The notes under the pieces are model-generated. The model did no database searches, had not been told where the DNA came from, and saw only the letters and a list, made by a program, of their open reading frames with translations. The position numbers were made by a program, and so were the translations under genes. This document shows, in pieces, positions 1 through 8,549 of a stretch of DNA of 64,000 nt. How positions within the stretch are numbered: position 1 is the first letter of the stretch; the number at the start of each line of letters is the position of its first letter. This DNA comes from CAYSFW01 sp964620675 (GTDB taxonomy: Bacteria; Pseudomonadota; Gammaproteobacteria; UWMA-0217): NCBI GenBank assembly GCA_964620675.1, contig CAZUJU010000001.1:62001-126000 (forward strand), written 5' to 3'.

Positions 1-542
1 GGCACGCCCACCCGACGCAGGCGATGCTCGACGTCTTCACGATCCGCCGCCGCAAGGGCGCGCTCAATCATCTGACGGTCGCGATTGTCGGCGACATCCT
101 GCATTCCCGTGTCGCGCGCTCCCAGATTCATGCCCTCAACGTGCTCGGTATCGGCGAACTCCGCGTCATCGCGCCGAAAACACTGCTTCCAGCCGAGGTC
201 GAACAGCTGGGGGTCAAGGTCTACCACTCGCTTCAGGCGGGTCTGCGCGATGTCGATGTGGTTATCATGCTACGCCTTCAAAAAGAACGCATGAGTGGTG
301 CCTTGCTGCCCTCGGAGAACGAGTATTACCGCCTTTACGGTCTGACCGTGGAGCGTCTGGCGTACGCCAAGCCGGACGCGATCGTGATGCATCCCGGCCC
401 GGCCAACCGAGGGGTCGAGATCGCTTCGGAGGTCGCCGATGGGCCGCAGTCCGTCATCCTGGAGCAAGTCAGTAACGGCCTGGCGGTTCGCATGGCGGTG
501 ATGTCTATGTGCCTTGGCGCACAACCGGCGATAAGCCGATGA
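1..542 (+). CDS. pyrB: Aspartate carbamoyltransferase catalytic chain, C-terminal part (cut by window start)
   Basis: Joins carbamoyl phosphate to aspartate, the committed step of pyrimidine synthesis in the cytoplasm. Only the C-terminal half is present; the reading frame is open from base 3 and begins with HPTQAMLDVFTI, the conserved carbamoyl-phosphate-binding HPTQ loop. The later segment VMHPGPANRGVEI is the typical HPGPxNRGVEI motif near the end of the chain, followed by a helix ending in LAVRMAVMSM. The stop codon overlaps the start of the next gene (ATGA at 539-542), so the two are translationally coupled. The partner is a pseudo-dihydroorotase, as in Pseudomonas, where ATCase is a large complex of PyrB with the inactive PyrC' subunit; the same complex is inferred here. 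Confidence 0.96.
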   Translation, partial: HAHPTQAMLDVFTIRRRKGALNHLTVAIVGDILHSRVARSQIHALNVLGIGELRVIAPKTLLPAEVEQLGVKVYHSLQAGLRDVDVVIMLRLQKERMSGALLPSENEYYRLYGLTVERLAYAKPDAIVMHPGPANRGVEIASEVADGPQSVILEQVSNGLAVRMAVMSMCLGAQPAISR

Positions 543-1813
543 AAATTGCGATCGAAAATGGCCATCTCGTCGATCCGGCCAATCACGTAGACCGGGTTTG
601 CTCGCTTTACATCGATAACAGCCGGGTCGTCGGCGTCGGCACGGCTCCGCCCGGTTTCATCGCCAACCGGATCGTCGATGCGCGCGACCGCCTGGTCATC
701 CCGGGGCTGATCGACCTTTCGGCGCGCCTCGGCGAACCGGGTTTCGAATACAAGGCGGATATCGACAGCGAGAGCGAAGCCGCGGTCAGCGCCGGCATCA
801 CGACCCTCTGTTGCCCGCCCGATACCGACCCAGTGATCGATACGCCCGCCGGGATCGAGTTCATCGAGCGGCGCCGCGAGAGCGTTGATCGGTCGCGCAT
901 CTATGTTTACGCCGCGCTTACACAGGGACTTGCCGGTGACCAGCTGACCGAGATGGCGAACCTCAAAGCAGCCGGTTGCATCGCGGTCACCAATCTGGGA
1001 CAGCCCTTTCGCAGCGCGCGGGTCGCACGCCAGGCGCTGGAGTACGCCGCCAGCCACGATCTCACGGTACTCATCTACCCCGAAGACACCGAACTTGCCG
1101 CCGGCGGTTGCGCCCACGAAGGTTCGGTGGCAACGCGCCTGGGTCTACCGTTCGTGCCTGAAGCGGCGGAAACATCCGCAATCGGCTTCTTCTTGCCCTT
1201 GATCGAAAAGGCCGACGTGCGGGCGCATTTCTGTCGTCTCTCGACCCTCAAGGGGATGAACATGATTCGCCGCGCCAAACACGACGGCTTACGCGTCACG
1301 GCGGACGTTGCCGCGCATCAATTGTTCCTCACCGAAATGGACATCGCCGACTTCAACTCGCTCTGCCACACACGCCCCCCGTTACGCAGCCAGCGCGACC
1401 GCGACGGCCTGCGGCAGGGATTGACACAATTCGGCATCGACGCGATCTGTTCCGACCATCAACCCCACGAACTTGACGCCAAGCTGGCTCCGTTCCGCGA
1501 AACCGAACCAGGTATTTCGGCGCTGGAAACCCTACTCCCGTTAACCTTGCGCTTGGTCGACGAGCACGTGCTGACGTTGTCTGAAGCGATCGCCCTGGTG
1601 ACCAGCCGTCCCGCGGCGATCCTCGGACTCCCGCTGGGGCGACTCGGAATCGGCGACCTCGCCGATCTCTGCATCATCGACCCGCGGGCCGAATACGAGT
1701 GCGATCCACAGCAGTTCTACAGCAAGGGCAAGAACTCCCCGCTTGGTGGGTGGATGCTGCGCGGCCGGGTGACTCACACCCTGGTTGACGGGCGCTTCGT
1801 CTGGGAGCTTTAG
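539..1813 (+). CDS. Dihydroorotase-like protein lacking the metal-binding HxH (PyrC'/PyrX, probably non-catalytic)
   Basis: A 424-residue amidohydrolase-fold protein of the type I dihydroorotase family. The start at 539 gives MKIAIENG and overlaps the pyrB stop by four bases; an upstream in-frame start at 509 would run into pyrB. Active enzymes carry a DxHxHLREPG zinc motif; here residues 59-68 read DLSARLGEPG, so both histidines are replaced (S61 and R63). The later SDHQPH stretch keeps the fold's conserved aspartate region. In Pseudomonas an equivalent inactive PyrC' encoded next to pyrB is needed to assemble ATCase. The likely role is therefore structural, with a catalytic PyrC encoded elsewhere in the genome. 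The missing ligands are seen directly; the role is by analogy. Confidence 0.9.
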   Translation: MKIAIENGHLVDPANHVDRVCSLYIDNSRVVGVGTAPPGFIANRIVDARDRLVIPGLIDLSARLGEPGFEYKADIDSESEAAVSAGITTLCCPPDTDPVIDTPAGIEFIERRRESVDRSRIYVYAALTQGLAGDQLTEMANLKAAGCIAVTNLGQPFRSARVARQALEYAASHDLTVLIYPEDTELAAGGCAHEGSVATRLGLPFVPEAAETSAIGFFLPLIEKADVRAHFCRLSTLKGMNMIRRAKHDGLRVTADVAAHQLFLTEMDIADFNSLCHTRPPLRSQRDRDGLRQGLTQFGIDAICSDHQPHELDAKLAPFRETEPGISALETLLPLTLRLVDEHVLTLSEAIALVTSRPAAILGLPLGRLGIGDLADLCIIDPRAEYECDPQQFYSKGKNSPLGGWMLRGRVTHTLVDGRFVWEL

Positions 1814-1968
1814 CCCTGCTGCATCACTCAGCGCTGAAGGGCCGCATTGCTGCGTTAACACCGGGCTTCGAATGCGAATTTGCTGCGTGTAAGTTGCGCC
1901 TTATTGACCGGTTTTTCCCTGCCCGGCTTCCCTTAATGCCTTTGTGACACATAAGTACGAGGCACCAC

Positions 1969-3273
<1,305 letters not shown>

Positions 3274-3511
3274 ACCGCAAGTTTCCTGGCCGACGCCCAC
3301 AATATGGCGTTGCGTTTAATAGGTTTTTTCATATCCACCAACTGGTTACTCTGCGAGGCGTGCCGCCTTGGACAACGCCGCATTCAAACTGAAGAAGGGG
3401 CATCATAGCGCTGGCCCCGCGGCTTGGATATCCGGCGTCGAACTCATCGATCGCGGGCGCCGGTAAATGCGACCCGTGCCGCGATCATGAGTCTCGAATC
3501 CGGGCGCGACG

Positions 3512-4678
3512 CTAACGCATCAGATCCTGATCCGAGGGTGGCGGTTGCACCATCAGCGCCTCGGTGCCTTCAAGCAACGCCTTGCTGGTGGACCGCTTGC
3601 TTTCGAGCTTGATCTTCAAGCGTAGGTTGTTGACCGAATCGGCATGCCGCAGCGCCTCCTGGTAAGTGATCGCGCCCGTTTCGTAGAGGTCGAACAGCGC
3701 TTGGTCGAAGGTCTTCATGCCCTGTTCGCGCGAGTTTTGCACCAACTCCTTCATATCCGGAATCCGGCCTTTGAGAATCAATTCCGCCATCAGCGGGGTA
3801 TTCAGCAACACCTCTACGGCCGGCACCCGACCGTCCCCATCGGCGCGGCGCACCAACCGCTGCGACAAGACCGCGCGCAGATTCATAGAGAGGTCCATTT
3901 GCACCTGGGCGCGACGGTCCTCGGGGAAAAAATTCAACACCCGCTCCATTGCCTGATTGGCGCTGTTCGCATGCACCGTGGACATGCACAGGTGCCCGGT
4001 CTCGGCGAAGGTGATCGCATAATCCATCGCGGCACGGTCACGGATCTCGCCGAGCACGATCACATCCGGCGCCTGCCGCAGCGCATTTTTCAAGGCCACC
4101 TCATAGGACTCGGTGTCGATGCCGATCTCGCGTTGGGTCACGATGCATTGATCGTGCTCGTGCACGAATTCGACCGGATCCTCGATCGTAATGATGTGGC
4201 CGCGACTGGTGCGATTGCGAAATCCCAACAGCGCCGCGAGGGTGCTCGATTTCCCGGAGCCGGTCGCACCGACCACAAGCACCAACCCGCGCCGCATCAT
4301 CGCCACTTCGCGCAACGACGAGGGCAGACCGAGTTCTTCGAAGGTCGGGATCTGGTCGTTGATCCGGCGCAACACCATCCCGTAAAACCCGCGTTGCATA
4401 AAGGCGCTGACCCGAAACCGTGACACCCCGGTCACGGCGATACTGAAGCCGGTCTCCTGATGCTTTTCGAACTCGCTCAACTGGCGATCGTTCATGAGTG
4501 CGCGCGCCAGCATCTGGGTATGTGTCGGCGTAAGCTTATGCTGCGTGATCGGTTGCAGCAGCCCGTTTACCTTCATGCTCGGCGGGGCACCAGCGGTGAT
4601 GAATAAATCCGAGCCCTGCTGTTCTACCATCGTGCGTAACAACTCATGCACGAATTCAATGGCTTTTGCACGATCCAT
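3512..4678 (-). CDS. pilU: Type IV pilus accessory retraction ATPase PilU
   Basis: A 388-residue cytoplasmic hexameric ATPase that assists PilT in depolymerising the type IV pilus for twitching motility. The N-terminal PAS-like domain is followed by the RecA-like core with Walker A GATGSGKSS (137-145), HIITIEDPVEF, Walker B VIVLGEIRD and TGHLCMSTVHA. Where PilT has the AIRNLIRE signature this protein has PLMAELILKGRI, the PilU pattern. Length matches P. aeruginosa PilU (about 382). It lies 41 bases downstream of pilT on the same strand, as in Pseudomonas, and is presumably cotranscribed with it. Confidence 0.93.
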   Translation of the reverse strand: MDRAKAIEFVHELLRTMVEQQGSDLFITAGAPPSMKVNGLLQPITQHKLTPTHTQMLARALMNDRQLSEFEKHQETGFSIAVTGVSRFRVSAFMQRGFYGMVLRRINDQIPTFEELGLPSSLREVAMMRRGLVLVVGATGSGKSSTLAALLGFRNRTSRGHIITIEDPVEFVHEHDQCIVTQREIGIDTESYEVALKNALRQAPDVIVLGEIRDRAAMDYAITFAETGHLCMSTVHANSANQAMERVLNFFPEDRRAQVQMDLSMNLRAVLSQRLVRRADGDGRVPAVEVLLNTPLMAELILKGRIPDMKELVQNSREQGMKTFDQALFDLYETGAITYQEALRHADSVNNLRLKIKLESKRSTSKALLEGTEALMVQPPPSDQDLMR

Positions 4679-4719
4679 CGTAGTTTCCCGTTACCTCGAG
4701 AGTGGCCGTTGACGCGTCA

Positions 4720-5754
4720 TCAGAGCGAATCTGGTGCGACTGCACGCAGTCGCGCCTCTTCACGCGTGACCGTGCCCTTGGCCAGGAGATTCTTGAGTCC
4801 CTGATCGAGTGTGATCATACCCTCACGCTGACCGGTTTGAATTGCCGAGTACATTTGCGCGATCTTGCCTTCCCGGATCAAATTGCGGATCGCCGGCGTG
4901 CCGATCATGATTTCATGCGCTGCGACGCGCCCACCGCCGACCTTCTTAAGCAGGGTCTGCGAGATGACCGCGCGCAGCGACTCCGAGAGCATCGCCCGCA
5001 CCATGTCTTTTTCCTCGGCCGGAAACACATCGACGATACGGTCGATCGTTTTTGCGGCCGAGGTGGTGTGCAAGGTGCCGAACACCAGGTGGCCGGTTTC
5101 CGCGGCGGTCAAGGCGAGACGGATGGTCTCAAGGTCCCGCATTTCGCCGACCAGGATCGTATCGGGGTCCTCACGCAAGGCCGAGCGCAGCGCGGCGTTG
5201 AAACTATGGGTATCGCGATGGACTTCACGCTGATTGACCAGACACTTTTTCGATTCATGCACGAATTCGATCGGGTCTTCGATGGTCAGGATATGCCCGA
5301 ACTCGCTGTCGTTCTTGTGGTTGATCATCGCCGCCAGCGTGGTCGATTTGCCCGATCCGGTCGGCCCGGTCACCAGAACCAAACCACGCGGGAGACCGGA
5401 GATCTTCTTAAAAACCTCGGGTGCGTCGAGGTCTTCGAGTGTCAGCACCCGCGACGGAATGGTGCGGAATACCGCCCCGGCGCCACGATCATGCGTGAAC
5501 GCGTTGACGCGAAACCGTGCCAACTCCTTCACTTCAAAAGAAAAATCTGTTTCGAGAAACTCTTCGTAGTCCTTGCGCTGCTTGTCGGACATGATGTCGT
5601 ACACCATCGCGTGAACGTCCTTGTGCGACAATAGCGCGGCATTGAGGCGGCGGATGTCGCCATCGATCCTGACCATCGGCGGCAAGCCGGCCGAGAGGTG
5701 GAGGTCAGAGGCACCGTTTTTGACACCAAATGCAAGAAGCTGCGTAATATCCAT
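4720..5754 (-). CDS. pilT: Type IV pilus twitching motility ATPase PilT
   Basis: The main pilus retraction motor, 344 residues. Seen in order: N-terminal PAS-like domain starting MDITQLLAF, Walker A GPTGSGKST (130-138), Asp-box ILTIEDPIEF (155-164), Walker B ILVGEMRD (200-207), His-box TGHLVFGTLHT (220-230), and the diagnostic AIRNLIRE motif (288-295) required for retraction in PilT. It is divergent from yggS across about 106 bases and heads the pilT-pilU group. No strong Shine-Dalgarno site precedes the ATG. Length and all family motifs are intact. Confidence 0.97.
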   Translation of the reverse strand: MDITQLLAFGVKNGASDLHLSAGLPPMVRIDGDIRRLNAALLSHKDVHAMVYDIMSDKQRKDYEEFLETDFSFEVKELARFRVNAFTHDRGAGAVFRTIPSRVLTLEDLDAPEVFKKISGLPRGLVLVTGPTGSGKSTTLAAMINHKNDSEFGHILTIEDPIEFVHESKKCLVNQREVHRDTHSFNAALRSALREDPDTILVGEMRDLETIRLALTAAETGHLVFGTLHTTSAAKTIDRIVDVFPAEEKDMVRAMLSESLRAVISQTLLKKVGGGRVAAHEIMIGTPAIRNLIREGKIAQMYSAIQTGQREGMITLDQGLKNLLAKGTVTREEARLRAVAPDSL

Positions 5755-5860
5755 ATCGGTCTGTCATGAGCCTGGGGGGAGCGTGATTGCGACACCGGCG
5801 AGTCGCCATACCGGTAGGTTTTACAACATTCGCGCCGCCCCTGTACACGAATCAAGTCAC

Positions 5861-6556
5861 ATGCCTTACGATACTTTGTGTCAACGCCTGCAACAATTGC
5901 GGAAGGAAATAGCGCGCTGCGCAGCGGAGGCGGAACGCACCGCGGACTGGGTGGGTTTGATCGCAGTGAGCAAAACCCACCCAGTCGAGGCGATTCGAAT
6001 GGCTTATCACTGCGGACAACGGGCATTCGGCGAGAACTATGCCCGTGAACTCGGCGACAAGGTTGCGCAACTCGCTGATCTGGATCTCGAATGGCATTAT
6101 ATCGGTCCGATTCAGCGCAATAAGACCCGGTCGATAGCCGCCAACGCCGCGTGGGTGCATGGGATCGATCGCTTCGAAGTCGCATCGCGCTTGGCGGCGC
6201 AACGCCCAGCCGAGTTGCCGCCCCTGCAAGTCTGCCTTCAGGTAAATCTCGACGCCGAACCGAGCAAGGCGGGCATCGCCCCGCGGGAACTCGCCGGACT
6301 CGCTCAAGCGGTCGCGCAACTCGATCCGACCCGGTTACGCCTACGCGGACTGATGTGCATCCCGCGCCCTCAGGTCGACCCGGTCGCGCAACGCCTCGCC
6401 TTCGCGGCGCTACGCGAGTGCCGCGCAACGTTGCGCCGCGAAGGTCTGGCCCTTGATACGCTGTCGATGGGCATGTCGGACGACTATTGCGCGGCAATCG
6501 CCGAAGGGGCGACATTGATCCGCATTGGTACGGCGATTTTTGGCACGCGTCGCTGA
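5861..6556 (+). CDS. yggS: YggS/PROSC-family pyridoxal-phosphate homeostasis protein
   Basis: A PLP-binding protein of the alanine-racemase N-terminal fold that buffers cellular vitamin B6. The ATG at 5861 gives a 231-residue protein of normal family size beginning MPYDTLCQRL; the frame stays open much farther upstream, but that part lies in the pilT promoter region. The PLP lysine is in LIAVSKTHP, followed by FGENYARE, EWHYIGPIQRNK, and the phosphate-binding end LSMGMSDDYCAAI and GATLIRIGTAIFG. It is upstream of proC and yggT, an arrangement conserved in many proteobacteria and possibly reflecting PLP and proline metabolism links. Confidence 0.94.
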   Translation: MPYDTLCQRLQQLRKEIARCAAEAERTADWVGLIAVSKTHPVEAIRMAYHCGQRAFGENYARELGDKVAQLADLDLEWHYIGPIQRNKTRSIAANAAWVHGIDRFEVASRLAAQRPAELPPLQVCLQVNLDAEPSKAGIAPRELAGLAQAVAQLDPTRLRLRGLMCIPRPQVDPVAQRLAFAALRECRATLRREGLALDTLSMGMSDDYCAAIAEGATLIRIGTAIFGTRR

Positions 6557-6611
6557 AACTGAAACCCAGCTTGCGTACAATACGGCCCGGTTAACCATTC
6601 ACGACAGCTCG

Positions 6612-7448
6612 ATGCAAACGCTACGCTTAGGCTTTATCGGCGGCGGCAACATGTCGCGCAGCCTGGTCGGCGGCCTGCTCAAGAACGCCTGGCCCGCCAG
6701 TACCCTCCATATCGCTGACCCGGATCCAACTCAACGCGCGCGCATCGAGGCACTCGACCCCGCGCTTCACGTCGACGCCGACGGACCCCGCGTGGTCGCA
6801 AACGTCGACGTCGTCGTGCTCGCGGTCAAGCCCCAAGTGCTGCAAGCCGTCGCACGCGCGATCCGCAGCGAAGTCCAGGCGCGACGGCCGCTGATCATCT
6901 CGATCGCCGCAGGGATCAAAAGCGCCGACATCGAACGCTGGCTCGGCGGTGATCTCGCGATCGTGCGCTGCATGCCGAATACCCCAGCGCTCGTGATGAG
7001 CGGCGCGACCGGTTTGTTCGCCAACCTGAGTACCTCGCAGGGGCAGCGCGAAATCGCGGAACGCCTCATGCGCTCAGTGGGCGTGACGGTCTGGGTCAAC
7101 GACGAACGGCAACTCGACGCGGTGACCGCGCTTTCAGGAAGCGGGCCGGCCTACGTGTTCCTGGTGCTGGAGGCACTCCAGCATGGCGCCGAAAGCCTCG
7201 GACTGGCGCCCGAAGCGGCACGCCTGCTGGCGCTACAAACCGTCGCGGGCGCGGCCAAACTGGCACTTGAAAGCGACGAGCCGCCGGCGTTGTTGCGCGA
7301 GCGGGTGACCTCAAAAGGTGGCACGACCGAGCGCGCGCTCGCCGAATTCAACGCCGGTGATTTGATCGGTCTTTTCACCCGCGCGATGCACGCCGCGGCC
7401 GCTCGGTCCGAGGAGCTCGCCGAAGTACTTGGGACTGACGCCGCATGA
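6612..7448 (+). CDS. proC: Pyrroline-5-carboxylate reductase
   Basis: Reduces pyrroline-5-carboxylate to proline with NAD(P)H, the last step of proline synthesis. The 278-residue protein from ATG 6612 begins MQTLRLGFIGGGNMSRSLVGG, with the dinucleotide-binding GxGxxG variant GFIGGGNM. The C-terminal catalytic region contains TALSGSGPAYVFLVLEAL and the signature LRERVTSKGGTTERAL. Its stop overlaps the yggT start (ATGA at 7445-7448), indicating coupled translation. The frame is open before 6612, but that start would overlap yggS and precede the Rossmann strand by 30 residues. Confidence 0.95.
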   Translation: MQTLRLGFIGGGNMSRSLVGGLLKNAWPASTLHIADPDPTQRARIEALDPALHVDADGPRVVANVDVVVLAVKPQVLQAVARAIRSEVQARRPLIISIAAGIKSADIERWLGGDLAIVRCMPNTPALVMSGATGLFANLSTSQGQREIAERLMRSVGVTVWVNDERQLDAVTALSGSGPAYVFLVLEALQHGAESLGLAPEAARLLALQTVAGAAKLALESDEPPALLRERVTSKGGTTERALAEFNAGDLIGLFTRAMHAAAARSEELAEVLGTDAA

Positions 7449-8002
7449 ACGTTTTCTCCGAGATCGCGTTTTTTCTGATCGATACGCTGTTCACGCTGTT
7501 TATCGCGCTGTTCATGCTTCGGATGTTGCTCGGGTTGTCCCGGGCGGACTTCTACAATCCGTTCTCGCAGTTCATCGTCACCGCGACCAACCCACTGCTC
7601 AAGCCCTTGCGCCGAATTCTGCCGCCGATCGGGCGCATCGATACCGCAGCGATCGTAATCATGCTGGCGTTGAAACTGCTCCAGCTCGCGTTGTTGCTCA
7701 TGGTCCAGAGCAAGGCGCCGGACCTTGTTTGGCTCGTCGTCACGGCGGTCGTTCAGCTGCTGACGATGTTGATTTACCTCTACCTGATTTCGATCATCGT
7801 CGAGGCCATTCTGACCTGGGTCAATCCGACCGCGTTCTACGACCGTAAGAATCCGCTGGCTTCGATCCTGCACAGTATTAATATGCCGCTGCTGCATCCC
7901 CTCTCACAGATTGTGCCGCGGATCGGGGTCATCGACATCACCCCGCTGGTCGCGATCCTCCTGTTGAACATTCTTTTGATTGTCATCCGCTCGTTCGGCT
8001 AA
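7445..8002 (+). CDS. yggT: YggT-family integral membrane protein
   Basis: A 185-residue inner-membrane protein with two YGGT repeats. Hydrophobic segments run from the N terminus (FLIDTLFTLFIALFMLRMLL) and through the middle, with each repeat carrying the conserved NP pairs (DFYNPFSQFIVTATNPLLKPLRR, then FYDRKNPLASILHSINMPLLHPL). The family function is poorly defined; links to osmotic tolerance and division have been suggested in some bacteria and chloroplasts. It overlaps proC by four bases at its start and the next gene by one base at its stop (TAATG), so proC-yggT-yggU form a coupled unit. Confidence 0.93.
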   Translation: MNVFSEIAFFLIDTLFTLFIALFMLRMLLGLSRADFYNPFSQFIVTATNPLLKPLRRILPPIGRIDTAAIVIMLALKLLQLALLLMVQSKAPDLVWLVVTAVVQLLTMLIYLYLISIIVEAILTWVNPTAFYDRKNPLASILHSINMPLLHPLSQIVPRIGVIDITPLVAILLLNILLIVIRSFG

Positions 8003-8388
8003 TGGCCGACAACCGAGGCGCGCGAAGGAACCACGCGAAACGCGCGCCGAGTGCCACTCGAACTCGGCGCGACCTCGATGCGCCGCACGCGACCGCGACG
8101 ACGCGCAACGGGTATCGCTGGGAGGGCAATTGCCTGATTCTCAATATCCGCGCTCAACCCCGGTCCTCGTGCGATGAGTTCGGCGAGGTGCGGGACGGGT
8201 GGATCAAGCTGCGCATCACCGCGCCTCCGGTGGATGGCAAGGCCAACGCGCACATCCTGAAAGTGCTGAGTAAGCTGTTTCGTGTTCCGGTCCGGCGGGT
8301 TGAGCTGCTGAGCGGTGTGACGACGCGCGACAAGACGTTACGCATCGAGGCCCCGGAGCAACTCCCGTCGATGATCCGTCGACGGTAA
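8002..8388 (+). CDS. yggU: DUF167 family protein YggU
   Basis: A 128-residue small cytoplasmic protein of the UPF0235/DUF167 family, function unknown. The conserved core is seen in LNIRAQPRSSCDEFGEV, KLRITAPPVDGKANAHILKVLSKLF and VELLSGVTTRDKTLRIE. The first about 35 residues are a basic, Arg/Thr-rich extension absent from most relatives, so the biological start could be internal, but the ATG at 8002 overlaps the yggT stop and so fits coupled translation. YggT-YggU adjacency is a common gammaproteobacterial arrangement. A threonine-arginine run precedes the domain. Confidence 0.88.
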   Translation: MADNRGARRNHAKRAPSATRTRRDLDAPHATATTRNGYRWEGNCLILNIRAQPRSSCDEFGEVRDGWIKLRITAPPVDGKANAHILKVLSKLFRVPVRRVELLSGVTTRDKTLRIEAPEQLPSMIRRR

Positions 8389-8549
8389 CAAAGTCAGGAT
8401 TCGACGACCTCGTCGCGGAGCTTTCTCATAAAAAATTATTATCCGCATAAATTCTAGTTATCCAAGAATAAGCAAAAAGTATTTCCGCCCGGGACCTGGA
8501 CCAGAGTACCTTTGTATCTATCGCTACCTACTAATGTACTAATTTTCCC
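8389..8549 (+). promoter_or_regulatory. AT-rich leader upstream of soeABC
   Basis: A 161-base gap without a gene. Bases 8428-8485 and 8510-8549 are strikingly AT-rich against the surrounding GC-rich genes, as expected of a promoter. A TTGTAT at about 8513 lies 17 bases before TGTACT, a weak pair. No Shine-Dalgarno site is visible directly before the soeA ATG at 8550, and an ATG at 8535 is closed at once by TAA. No riboswitch fold was recognised. Confidence 0.45.

Noticed and set aside
4702..5634. A 310-codon plus-strand open frame opposite pilT
   Set aside because: Antisense shadow of pilT; composition is rich in Arg, His and Gln with no recognisable motif.
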